From positions 124,001-188,000 of the forward strand of contig NZ_FNRE01000004.1 of NCBI RefSeq assembly GCF_900107705.1: DNA of 64,000 bases, in the 5' to 3' direction. The DNA is from Prevotella sp. tc2-28 (GTDB taxonomy: Bacteria; Bacteroidota; Bacteroidia; Bacteroidales; Bacteroidaceae). Of the stretch, positions 54,262 to 62,735 are shown piece after piece. The notes under the pieces are model-generated. The model was not told where the DNA came from and made no database searches. It worked only from the letters and a program-made list of their open reading frames with translations. Position 1 is the stretch's first letter, and the number at the start of each line of letters is the position of its first letter. Position numbers and translations under genes: made by a program.

Positions 54262-54633
54262 ATGGCATCAAGAGGAGTAAGAATCATCATCACCTTATTA
54301 TATATAATATGTGTGACGGCACCAGTATCGGCACAGTCCCTTGTTGACGGTGGTGCAGTGGACTATAACATGGGAGCCGAGGGACTATATAACATGACGG
54401 AGTTCCTATTGGTAATGATGCATTACGTAACCCTTGTGGTCTTTTGCATAGGTGCTCTTACTGCCCTCGTTGATGCCTTTCAGATCTATGTCAAGATGAA
54501 CAATCAGGAAGGTGACGTATCCAAGAGCATTTTGAAACTCTTTGGGGCCTGCGTGTTCCTGCTGATAGCCACCTACGTCCTGCCTGGATTCTTCGGCATA
54601 GTACGGTCAGACAATGTGATGTTCAGTTGGTAA
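54262..54633 (+). CDS. traE: TraE-like conjugation protein (DUF4134), copy 1
   Basis: 123 residues. Signal peptide (ITLLYIICVTAPVSAQ), then two membrane helices (MHYVTLVVFCIGALTALVDA, SILKLFGACVFLLIATYVLP) bracketing the family hallmark YVKMNNQEGDVSKSI. DUF4134/TraE proteins belong to the type IV-like mating pore of Bacteroidetes ICEs and resemble VirB2-type small membrane subunits. A second, diverged copy follows at 54738. Confidence 0.85.
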   Translation: MASRGVRIIITLLYIICVTAPVSAQSLVDGGAVDYNMGAEGLYNMTEFLLVMMHYVTLVVFCIGALTALVDAFQIYVKMNNQEGDVSKSILKLFGACVFLLIATYVLPGFFGIVRSDNVMFSW

Positions 54634-54638
54634 GAACC

Positions 54639-54652
54639 ACTCCTTCGGGAGT
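54639..54652 (+). terminator. Small UUCG hairpin between traE copies
   Basis: ACTCC-TTCG-GGAGT directly after the traE copy 1 stop; a T-run appears only ~10 bases later, so it may tune expression more than end transcription. Confidence 0.4.
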
Positions 54653-54660
54653 CCCTATAT

Positions 54661-54700
54661 TCGTTTTTTAATCTATAAGTTTTTTCGTTTTTTAATCTAT
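54661..54700 (+). repeat. Two direct copies of a T-rich 16-mer
   Basis: TCGTTTTTTAATCTAT occurs at 54661-54676 and 54685-54700, with a related third stretch after it, between the two traE genes. Confidence 0.8.
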
Positions 54701-54737
54701 CGGTTTTTTATAAACTTCATTAAATTACAAAAAACAA

Positions 54738-55154
54738 ATGGTTATTAAAAATTTCGTGAATTGTGTAAAAAGAGGTGTTAAATCAGGATTTAACAAGGTG
54801 ATGGACAGCCGTCCTGTACGTTGCTGTGTAGGTGTCGCTCTTGGCTTGTTCGCCAGTACGTGCAAGGCATTGGCAGACAGTGGCGCAGGCTACGAGGCTG
54901 GTAAGAACGCCATCAGCCAGGCATCTGAGCAGATTGCCCAGTACGTCCCCATCGCCACCAAGCTCTGCTATGCCATTGCTGGTGTCGTGGCCATCGTCGG
55001 TGCCATCTCTGTTTACGTGAAGATGAACAACGAGGAGCAGGATGTCAAGAAGTCGATTATGATGATCATCGGTGCTTGTGTGTTCCTGATTGCAGCAGCT
55101 CAGGCTCTGCCTCTGTTCTTCGGTATTGAAGATGGTGTAATCACAGGCTTCTAA
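54738..55154 (+). CDS. traE: TraE-like conjugation protein (DUF4134), copy 2
   Basis: 138 residues. Longer basic N-terminus, then a signal-like helix (CCVGVALGLFASTCKALA) and the DUF4134 core: two helices around YVKMNNEEQDVKKSIMM, nearly the same motif as in copy 1. It is the canonical traE partner because traF begins on its last base. Two differing traE genes in tandem suggest a major and a minor subunit of one pore (inference). Confidence 0.88.
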   Translation: MVIKNFVNCVKRGVKSGFNKVMDSRPVRCCVGVALGLFASTCKALADSGAGYEAGKNAISQASEQIAQYVPIATKLCYAIAGVVAIVGAISVYVKMNNEEQDVKKSIMMIIGACVFLIAAAQALPLFFGIEDGVITGF

Positions 55155-55453
55155 TGAATCAATTCGCAAACAACGATTATCCGGAATACCCAGTATTCAA
55201 GGGGCTGCAAAGGCCCCTTGAATTCATGGGGCTCCGAGGTCGCTACATCTACTGGGCAGCCAGCACAGCAGGAGCGGCCATCTTGTCGTTCATCATCATC
55301 TATTCGCTCATGGGCTTCGTCATCGGCCTTATTGTGCTGACGGTCATCTGTGCCATTGGTATCTCGATGATTATCTTCAAGCAGATGAAGGGGCTTCACA
55401 CGAAGAAGGTGTATCACGGAATCCTCGTCTATAAGCGGGATTCGGAAATATAG
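55154..55453 (+). CDS. traF: TraF-like conjugation protein (DUF4133)
   Basis: 99 residues. YPVFKGLQRPLEFMGLRGRY is the DUF4133/TraF hallmark, followed by two membrane helices (AASTAGAAILSFIIIYSLMG, GLIVLTVICAIGISMIIF), a layout like VirB3. It shares one base with the traE copy 2 stop codon and precedes the traG ATPase gene, the expected order in CTnDOT-like operons. Confidence 0.92.
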   Translation: MNQFANNDYPEYPVFKGLQRPLEFMGLRGRYIYWAASTAGAAILSFIIIYSLMGFVIGLIVLTVICAIGISMIIFKQMKGLHTKKVYHGILVYKRDSEI

Positions 55454-55464
55454 GAATATTCGTA

Positions 55465-55494
55465 GCAATACGGAAATATATCAATAAGGTAATA
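55465..55494 (+). repeat. Intergenic 30-bp tra repeat, copy 1
   Basis: Begins GCAATACGGAAATATATC; 29 of 30 bases match 61956-61985. It fills the gap between traF and traG, next to further CGGAAATA-like units. Confidence 0.9.
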
Positions 55495-55522
55495 CAGTAA
55501 TATTTCAATATAAGAATACGCT

Positions 55523-58462
55523 ATGACCGTTTATGTCGTTTTGGTTTTCCTCTCCGTCCTTTGCGGAATGGCCGTGTCTGTCAAGGTTTTCGGCACGGGA
55601 GGCAAACGCTCTAAGGTCTTCGAGGATATCTACTTCTCCGTCGAGAATGTTGATGGTGTCGGCATCATCTACACCAAGACTGGCGACTACTCCGCACTGA
55701 TGGAGATACGCAATCCCGTGCAGAAATACTCTGCCGATACAGACAGTTATTATGAGTACTCCCAGCTCTTCACGAAGATCTGCCAGTCACTCGGCGAGGG
55801 CTATATCATCCAGAAACAGGATATCTTCATCCGCAAGAGTTTCGATGCGAAAGGCTTTATGAAAGGCAGTGCATCCTTCTTGTCACAGGCTTATTTCCGC
55901 TATTTCAATGGCAGGAAATACACGGATGTCAAGACAGTCCTCTGCATCACGCAGGAAAACAAGAAAAGCCGTCTCTTCACCTATGACAGCAAGAAATGGA
56001 ATGAGTTCCTTGACAAACTAAGCAAGGTTCATGACCAGTTCCATGATGCCGGTATGAAGGCTCAGTTCCTCAATGTGGAGAAATGCCGTGACTATGTTGA
56101 CCGCTATTTCGCCATGAACTTCCGCGATCCTGATTACTCGATGAGTAACTTCAAGGTTGATGGCGAAGACATCTGGATGGGTGACAGGCAATGCCGTGTG
56201 TTCAGTCTGGTGGACGTTGACAACATCAACCTGCCCACAGTCATTCGTCCTTATTCGCTGATGACGGTCAATAACAGTGAGATGCCTGTTGACCTGTTGG
56301 CAGGTATCGACAATATCCCCGGCATTGAGTCAGCCGTCTATAACCAGGTTATCTTCATGCCTAACCAGAAGCGGGAACTGGGAATGCTCGACAAGAAAAA
56401 GAACCGTCACAGCTCTATTCCCTCTCCCAGCAACCAGCTTGCCGTTGAGGATATCAAGAATGTGCAGAACATCATTGCCCGCGAGAACAAGCAGTTGGTC
56501 TATGCCCACTTCAACCTTGTCGTTACCGTTTCAAGGGATTCCAGCATGGCCAGGGTCACGAACTATCTGGAGAACTTCTTCAGTAAGATGAATATCCAGA
56601 TTTCCAAGCGTGCTTACAACCAGCTTGAACTGTTCGTTTCCAGTTTCCCCGGCAACTGTAGCCAGCTCAGTCCCGATTATGACCGTTTCCTGACGCTCAG
56701 CGATGCAGCCCTCTGCATGATGTATAAGGAGTGTCAGCAGAAAAGTGAGATGACTCCCCTGAAGTTCTGGTACACAGACCGTCAGGGTGTTCCCATATGT
56801 ATGGACTTCACGGGCAAGGAAGGTGCTGAGAAGATGACCGACAACTGTAACTACTTCGTCCTTGGCCCCAGTGGAAGCGGTAAGAGCTTCTTCATGAATA
56901 CTGTCATGCGCCAGTTCTTCGAGCAGCTGACGGATGTAGTCATTGTTGATGTCGGTAACAGTTATCAGGTGCTCTGTCAGGTTGCAGGAGGCATCTATAT
57001 CTCCTATACCAAGGAACATCCTATCTCCATGAATCCCTTCAAGGTCACGAAAGAGGAATATGACAAGAACTTCGATGAGAAGAAGAACTTCATCAAGAGC
57101 CTGATTTTCCTCATTTACAAAGGTCAGGAGGAATACACCAAGGTACAGGAAACGGTCTTGAACAAGGTCGTCTTCGAATACTACGAGGAATACTTCCATC
57201 CCTTCGATGGCTATAGCAAGGAAGAGCGCGAGGAGCTGCGCGAACGTCTGCGTCTGGCCGACAAGACCAGCGGAGCCTATGAGAAGTTCGTCAAGGAACA
57301 AAACGAGAAGTTCCGCCAGGAGCAGGAGGCCAAGGCTGCCGAGACCGACACCAAGACTGATGCCGAGGACGATTCAATGAGAGACCGCACGATGGAGAAA
57401 ATTGAGAAGCTGCGCAACCTGGCCAACGACCCTGCCGCTGCCGAGGGTGAGGTCATTGCTGCCAACCGCCAGATTCAGCGTCTCATGCCAGAGACCATGA
57501 AGGATCGTTATCTGATGGAGCTTGACCATCGCATCGACGAGATGGAGGAACGCCGGAAGGAACTGCGTGTTGAAAACCTTAGTTTCAACACCTTCTATGA
57601 GTTCTCCCTTCAGCGCATCCCCCAGCTTCTGGAGGAGATGAATCTGGATGCCTCCAAGTTCGACATCCATGACTATGCAGCCGTGCTCTCCACCTTCTAC
57701 AAGGGCGGCGAGTATGAGGAAACCCTCAATAGCGATATGGAAACCTCCCTCTTCGATGAGCGCTTCATCGTCTTCGAGTTAGACCAGATTAAGGATAATC
57801 CCGTACTGGCTCCTATCGTGCTGCTTATCATCATGGACGTTTTCACCCAGAAGATGCGTATCAAGAAATGCCGTAAGACGCTGGTGATTGAAGAGGCATG
57901 GAAAGCCATTGCCACCCCGTCGATGGCCGAATATATCCAGTACCTCTACAAGACTGCCCGTAAGCACTGGGCTTCCGTCGGTGTGGTCACTCAGGATATT
58001 CAGGACATCACGGGCAATAAGATTGTCAAGGATGCCATCATCAGCAACTCAGGCGTGTTTGTCCTGCTCGACCAGAGCAAGTTCAAGGAGAAGTTCGCGC
58101 CTATTGCCGATACCTTGGCCCTGACAGAGACCGACAAGAAAAAGATCTTCACCATCAACCGTCTGGAGAACAAGGAAGGTCGCGGACAGTTCAAGGAGGT
58201 CTTCATCAAGCGTGGTAATGTCAGCTTTGTCATCGGCGTGGAAGAGCCTCGCGAGTGCTATATGGCCTATACGACGGAGAAGATCGAGAAGGAAGGCCTG
58301 ATGCTCTATCATGACCAGCTTCATTGTGACTTCGGAGAGGCCATCCGTGCCTATTGTCAGGATTGGGAGCGCAGTGGCATCCAGAAACCTATCGAGTTTG
58401 CCCAGAAGGTAAAGGCGGAGGGAAGAGTTCTGAACCTTCCCCCGAAGAAATTTGCAGCTTAA
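55523..58462 (+). CDS. traG: TraG-family VirB4-like conjugation ATPase
   Basis: 979 residues. One N-terminal membrane helix, then a CagE/TrbE/VirB4 domain. Walker A is FVLGPSGSGKSFFMNTVM at about residue 450 and Walker B RKTLVIEEAWKAIATPS at about 790. An ~80-residue charged coiled insertion (around 590-670, KEEREELRERLRLADKTS onwards) separates them. It powers assembly of the mating pore and substrate transfer. The length is slightly above that of CTnDOT TraG (roughly 830), mostly because of the insertion. Confidence 0.94.
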   Translation: MTVYVVLVFLSVLCGMAVSVKVFGTGGKRSKVFEDIYFSVENVDGVGIIYTKTGDYSALMEIRNPVQKYSADTDSYYEYSQLFTKICQSLGEGYIIQKQDIFIRKSFDAKGFMKGSASFLSQAYFRYFNGRKYTDVKTVLCITQENKKSRLFTYDSKKWNEFLDKLSKVHDQFHDAGMKAQFLNVEKCRDYVDRYFAMNFRDPDYSMSNFKVDGEDIWMGDRQCRVFSLVDVDNINLPTVIRPYSLMTVNNSEMPVDLLAGIDNIPGIESAVYNQVIFMPNQKRELGMLDKKKNRHSSIPSPSNQLAVEDIKNVQNIIARENKQLVYAHFNLVVTVSRDSSMARVTNYLENFFSKMNIQISKRAYNQLELFVSSFPGNCSQLSPDYDRFLTLSDAALCMMYKECQQKSEMTPLKFWYTDRQGVPICMDFTGKEGAEKMTDNCNYFVLGPSGSGKSFFMNTVMRQFFEQLTDVVIVDVGNSYQVLCQVAGGIYISYTKEHPISMNPFKVTKEEYDKNFDEKKNFIKSLIFLIYKGQEEYTKVQETVLNKVVFEYYEEYFHPFDGYSKEEREELRERLRLADKTSGAYEKFVKEQNEKFRQEQEAKAAETDTKTDAEDDSMRDRTMEKIEKLRNLANDPAAAEGEVIAANRQIQRLMPETMKDRYLMELDHRIDEMEERRKELRVENLSFNTFYEFSLQRIPQLLEEMNLDASKFDIHDYAAVLSTFYKGGEYEETLNSDMETSLFDERFIVFELDQIKDNPVLAPIVLLIIMDVFTQKMRIKKCRKTLVIEEAWKAIATPSMAEYIQYLYKTARKHWASVGVVTQDIQDITGNKIVKDAIISNSGVFVLLDQSKFKEKFAPIADTLALTETDKKKIFTINRLENKEGRGQFKEVFIKRGNVSFVIGVEEPRECYMAYTTEKIEKEGLMLYHDQLHCDFGEAIRAYCQDWERSGIQKPIEFAQKVKAEGRVLNLPPKKFAA

Positions 58463-58474
58463 TATTTGTCAGTC

Positions 58475-61030
58475 ATGAAGATTCGTTTATATATCCTGTT
58501 AGCTTGCGTCCTCCTCTCCCATCGTGTGATGGCTGTTTATTACAGCATCAACATCGACTACAAGACAGCCGCTGCCATGATGGCTGCCTATAATGCGGAA
58601 GCTGCTGTTGAGCTGATGGGTGACGAGAGTGTCAGGGAGATGCTGAAGCATTACAAGAATGCAGAGATTGCTACGGCAGGCATCTTCCTGACCAAGTATA
58701 TGGATTATAAGCATCTTCGTGACGCTGGCAAGTTCAGCGATGCACAGGAGAATGCTTATTACAAGCGTATCTACCGTCTTGTCAGCCAGAATATCATCCC
58801 GAAGACCTGGGATGTGGCCAAGCTGATGATAAAGTACCCTGACAGTGCGCCTTACTGGGTTCCCTTCCTGATCAAGACCTGCGAGGACACCAAGAGCCTC
58901 TGTATGCAGTTCGAGAGTGTTGTCACCAATAACAAGCTCTCATTCGGCAGTATTCCGTTCCTCACCGTCAATCAGGATGTAAAGGAAATATTCGATATGT
59001 CCAAGCTCGGCGGTATGGACTGGGAGACCACCTTTGACAACCTTTCCACGATGGCAGACAGTATCACTGTGGATGACTTGAAGATGGATATGGAGGATAT
59101 TGCGGCTATGGGTGCTGCCTTGGCCAGTGCCGGTGGCGTTAATGAGCGGTTCTTCCAGAACAGCCGTGTCGGTCGTCTCTTCAATGGTGCTCCCCAGACC
59201 ATCTATTCACTTTATACGACGGCTGGCCAGTTTATGGATAACATATCAAGGGCTACGGCAGAAGGTGATATTCTGGGGCTGCTCGGAACTAACGACTCTA
59301 TTGCCTTGATTCATCTGTTTAATGTCGGCGAATACGATATTGACCAGTTTATCTCAGACTACGAGGCAAACGCCAACAACAGCTATTATACGCAGAGATA
59401 CTATATCTACAGTCAGGACTCAGGAAGCGAGACCCTGTGCCGCTATGAACCGCCGACGGACGACAACAGTGTGATTCACGGCTCAGAGTGGACGCGCTTT
59501 GACACCACCGATCCAAACTTCTATCCGAATGCCTCACAGCGTGAACTGGCCCTTTCCAACTCAGAGAACTATGCCGGTTGGTCACGCAGCCGTGTGAACC
59601 AGATGAACCAGTCAAATGACGGAAATCAGTATAACATCAGCTATTACCAGCATGCCTATATCATCAGCAGGAATGGCAATCAGAGGCAGAAGTCATACGC
59701 TTACTCTATCATGGTGACGAAGAGCTGGAACCATAAGGAAGAGGTCTATGAGGATGTCTATGACAGCTATAGTATGGATCTGAATGCCTTTCTTTCTACG
59801 ATGAATGCCAAACTGGACTACTATAACAAGCTGCATGAGGATGACGGTTCAGGCATCCGCTATTATCTGGGTATGGATAGCAAGAAATACTACCAGGCTA
59901 CCGATGCTGCCCACATCAAAGGCGTGTCATCGGTCATCTATACCGTTCATTGTACCGATGGCCAGAAACTTGGCGAAGGAAGCACCTCTTGGAAGGAAAA
60001 CGGCAATCAGGGAAAGTCCCTGAGTGAGGCCAGTAAGCGCTTCGCGATGGAAACCAGTCTCTCGGATGACGATGATCCTGTTGGGGAACTGGATGAAAAG
60101 CTTAGAGACAAGCAGAAGGTTATTGATGACCTCGAAAGTCAGATATCCGTTCTGGAAACGGAAAAGAACAATATATCCACCCAACTCCGTGACCTCGGCT
60201 ATGATGCAGATTTGATGGCCAAGTTCCGTGAGTTGGAGAGTCAGATTGATACCCTTGAAAAGCAGCTGAAGACTGCAAAGGATGAATATAAGCAGATCGA
60301 AGAGATACGCGACGAAGCCCTGAATGACTATGCCGACGTGGAAGATGAGAAGACCCGCATTCCCGCCATCATGCATGATGTCCAGGCAGCCTACCATATC
60401 ACTTGGGATGGTGAAGGCTACTGGAGCGGCTATGAATATATCAGGAAGGGAAAGATGAGCGGTATGGAGAGTATCGTTACCTTCCGTGCCAAGCTCAGTC
60501 TCGCACGTAAGCCCAGCTATTTCCTTGGCATCCGCTATCACCGTGCCATCCTCCAGATTGACTGGGAGCTGACTACCGAATACAGCTATTCGGATGTTGT
60601 GGATATGATGGAGCTGGATATGGATATTACCGATGAGGAACGTGCGCAGATTGTCAATCAGCGACTGTCAGAGCTGGCACAGGATTATCCGTCTTGTACT
60701 GTTGAAGCAGACTACAGGAAAGGCAAACAGATAGATGCCGAGGAAGAGGATGGGATGCCCCATTTGCTTTGGGCCAGTGACCGTCTGGCCATTGCCCGTG
60801 ACATCGAATCGCGTCTTGTCAGCATCTATGCCAAGCTCGCCATGCTGGAGAGATATATCATGACTAGCAGAAGCCTGAAGAGTATGGTCATGAATACCAT
60901 TCTCAACGGCATCGACCACAGCAAGCGCCGTTCAATCGGCATTGAAGCCCTGAACAGATGGAAGGAAAGTGCCGGACAGGCTATGCTGCCCAGAAACAGA
61001 AGAGAGGAAGGAGAATATGCGGAAGATTAG
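58475..61030 (+). CDS. Large exported conjugation-operon protein of unknown function
   Basis: 851 residues from ATG 58475; a TTG 9 bases upstream is possible. Signal peptide (MKIRLYILLACVLLSHRVMA), no membrane helix later, and a strong coiled coil at about 540-640 (LRDKQKVIDDLESQISVLET). The middle is rich in Tyr/Asn/Ser. The C-terminus contains IGIEALNRWKESAGQAMLP, matched by the C-termini of two other exported proteins in this operon. It lies between traG and traJ, where CTnDOT-like elements encode TraH/TraI-type periplasmic proteins, but I see no clear similarity to them. Confidence 0.75.
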   Translation: MKIRLYILLACVLLSHRVMAVYYSINIDYKTAAAMMAAYNAEAAVELMGDESVREMLKHYKNAEIATAGIFLTKYMDYKHLRDAGKFSDAQENAYYKRIYRLVSQNIIPKTWDVAKLMIKYPDSAPYWVPFLIKTCEDTKSLCMQFESVVTNNKLSFGSIPFLTVNQDVKEIFDMSKLGGMDWETTFDNLSTMADSITVDDLKMDMEDIAAMGAALASAGGVNERFFQNSRVGRLFNGAPQTIYSLYTTAGQFMDNISRATAEGDILGLLGTNDSIALIHLFNVGEYDIDQFISDYEANANNSYYTQRYYIYSQDSGSETLCRYEPPTDDNSVIHGSEWTRFDTTDPNFYPNASQRELALSNSENYAGWSRSRVNQMNQSNDGNQYNISYYQHAYIISRNGNQRQKSYAYSIMVTKSWNHKEEVYEDVYDSYSMDLNAFLSTMNAKLDYYNKLHEDDGSGIRYYLGMDSKKYYQATDAAHIKGVSSVIYTVHCTDGQKLGEGSTSWKENGNQGKSLSEASKRFAMETSLSDDDDPVGELDEKLRDKQKVIDDLESQISVLETEKNNISTQLRDLGYDADLMAKFRELESQIDTLEKQLKTAKDEYKQIEEIRDEALNDYADVEDEKTRIPAIMHDVQAAYHITWDGEGYWSGYEYIRKGKMSGMESIVTFRAKLSLARKPSYFLGIRYHRAILQIDWELTTEYSYSDVVDMMELDMDITDEERAQIVNQRLSELAQDYPSCTVEADYRKGKQIDAEEEDGMPHLLWASDRLAIARDIESRLVSIYAKLAMLERYIMTSRSLKSMVMNTILNGIDHSKRRSIGIEALNRWKESAGQAMLPRNRREEGEYAED

Positions 61031-61199
61031 TAATGCCGTTTCAGCAGCCATTAGAAAGTGGACTGGCCGTTGGTTTGACGAAGACAACCAGCGTCTTGTC
61101 TGGTGTTTCTTCTATGTCTGCTATAGTGCCCTGCTGATGCTTCTCGGTTCGCTTCTGTTTATGATTCTGATAGACATTATGGAGGATTATAGCAAATGA
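61017..61199 (+). CDS. Small single-pass tra-operon membrane protein
   Basis: 60 residues from ATG 61017, overlapping the previous gene by 14 bases and the next by four. A basic amphipathic start (RKISNAVSAAIRKWTGRWF) precedes one helix (VCYSALLMLLGSLLFMILID). Size and position recall the short TraL-type proteins, but homology cannot be shown. Confidence 0.65.
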   Translation: MRKISNAVSAAIRKWTGRWFDEDNQRLVWCFFYVCYSALLMLLGSLLFMILIDIMEDYSK

Positions 61200-61954
61200 A
61201 AAGGAGAAAGACAAACATTTTAGGAAAGTGGCTTACCATTCTTGTCCTGGCGGTTGCCATGCCGCAGAACCTGATGGCTCAGTATAACTTTGACTTTGAG
61301 ACTGTCGAGGCACTTATCCGTGACCACAAGCGCATCCGTTCGGTGCTGATGGTCAGGGACGGTATCGAGCATGCCAATGAGGTGCTTCACCAGTATAGTA
61401 AGAAGTCCGTGGAGAATCACTATGAGGTCAATGTTGATCTCGATGAGTTCACACGGCTCTTCGATGTCCTTGATCTGATGGCCAGCAGTGCTACGACGGT
61501 CATCAATGCCGTTGATACCTATTCCGATGTGAAAAAACGTATCAACGACTACAAGACGCTGCTCAACGAATATAACGAGAAAATGTTGCTTCGGGGGAAT
61601 ATCATGCCTGGCGACACGATGATTATCAGCACAGGGACAAAGGCCGTCGAGCGGATCTATGAGGATGGCAAGAATATCTATACCTCGATGACCGCCATTG
61701 TCGCCTACGGCACAGGAAAGGTTCCCTGTAATACTGCCACGCTTCTGAGTATCGTCCAGCAGATTGACGAGTCCTTTGATGACATCCGTAAGACCCTGAA
61801 CACGGCCTATATGATCACATGGAGATACATTCAGCTTCGTCTGGCCTATTACAAGGCAGAGGTCTATAACAAGAGAAGTGTCCGCGAGGTCAGTACGGAA
61901 GCCTTGGAGCGATGGAAGGCATCCTCCAAAGATGCCCTGAGAAGAAGGAGATAA
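61196..61954 (+). CDS. Exported tra-operon protein sharing the RWK tail
   Basis: 252 residues. Signal peptide (WLTILVLAVAMPQNLMAQ) and a mostly helical mature part without membrane segments; no Cys-rich or enzymatic motif seen. It ends STEALERWKASSKDALRRRR, the same tail found on the 58475 and 61987 products. CTnDOT-type elements have a helical periplasmic TraI-type (DUF4141) protein at this position; the match is by location and general character. Confidence 0.65.
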   Translation: MKRRKTNILGKWLTILVLAVAMPQNLMAQYNFDFETVEALIRDHKRIRSVLMVRDGIEHANEVLHQYSKKSVENHYEVNVDLDEFTRLFDVLDLMASSATTVINAVDTYSDVKKRINDYKTLLNEYNEKMLLRGNIMPGDTMIISTGTKAVERIYEDGKNIYTSMTAIVAYGTGKVPCNTATLLSIVQQIDESFDDIRKTLNTAYMITWRYIQLRLAYYKAEVYNKRSVREVSTEALERWKASSKDALRRRR

Positions 61955-61955
61955 A

Positions 61956-61985
61956 GCAATACGGAAATATATCAATACGGTAATA
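61956..61985 (+). repeat. Intergenic 30-bp tra repeat, copy 2
   Basis: 29 of 30 bases match 55465-55494; it fills the gap between the 61196 and 61987 genes. Confidence 0.9.
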
Positions 61986-61986
61986 T

Positions 61987-62706
61987 ATGAATATGAAAAG
62001 ACAAACATTGATGATGGCCTTGCTATTCGCTGTATCGGCAGGAATCAAGGCGCAGAGTGTCACCTACAACCATGATGAGAGTGTTCAGAATCAGGTGACT
62101 ATTCAGGAAACAGGCGCAGGTAGTTTCACGCCGGATCTCTATTATGATGCGTTTCACAAGAGCTACCGCAACTGGGCACCAGAGCAGAACAAACTGTCCT
62201 TCCGCACACTGACTGTGGCCGCGATGAAACTGCAGGAACCCTATGCAGAGAAGATTGACTCCAATCTGACCAAGCGAATGAGGGTTGAAGCGGAAAACCT
62301 CCTTGACCGAGAGGTGGACGCTGCATGGCTGGTAGAGAAAGGTAAGGTCAACAGTGCCCTTTCCACCTTCAGGGAGCATGTTGAGAGCATCACCCTCAAT
62401 GGTGGCAACTACAAGACCTATGAAGACTGGAAAGAGACCTATGACATGGTTGTTTTCGGCATCCAGTGTATTCAGGACGGCTATATGCCAAACTCAGAAA
62501 GGGAGCAACAGTATATGCAGGCCTATAAGGATGTCCGTGCCAAGGATGTGAAGTTGGTCAAGCTGCTTTCCTTATTGAAGTCCAGCCACCATCACTACTG
62601 GAGTTCCCATACGCTGCAACGCAAGGAGAATGTGGTGCGCAACAGCGGACTGAACAGCCTGACCCGATGGAAGGATGCCGCTGTTCAGGCCATGCAGAGA
62701 AAGTAA
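61987..62706 (+). CDS. Exported tra-operon protein sharing the RWK tail
   Basis: 239 residues (in-frame ATG also at 61993). Signal peptide (TLMMALLFAVSAGIKAQ) then a helical protein with SFTPDLYYDAFHKSYRNWAP as the most distinctive segment. It ends SGLNSLTRWKDAAVQAMQRK, homologous to the tails of the two other exported proteins of the operon. It directly precedes traJ by 29 bp. Possibly a mating-pore scaffold component; function unknown. Confidence 0.65.
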   Translation: MNMKRQTLMMALLFAVSAGIKAQSVTYNHDESVQNQVTIQETGAGSFTPDLYYDAFHKSYRNWAPEQNKLSFRTLTVAAMKLQEPYAEKIDSNLTKRMRVEAENLLDREVDAAWLVEKGKVNSALSTFREHVESITLNGGNYKTYEDWKETYDMVVFGIQCIQDGYMPNSEREQQYMQAYKDVRAKDVKLVKLLSLLKSSHHHYWSSHTLQRKENVVRNSGLNSLTRWKDAAVQAMQRK

Positions 62707-62735
62707 CATTGTCTAATCAATAAAAGAAACAAGAT

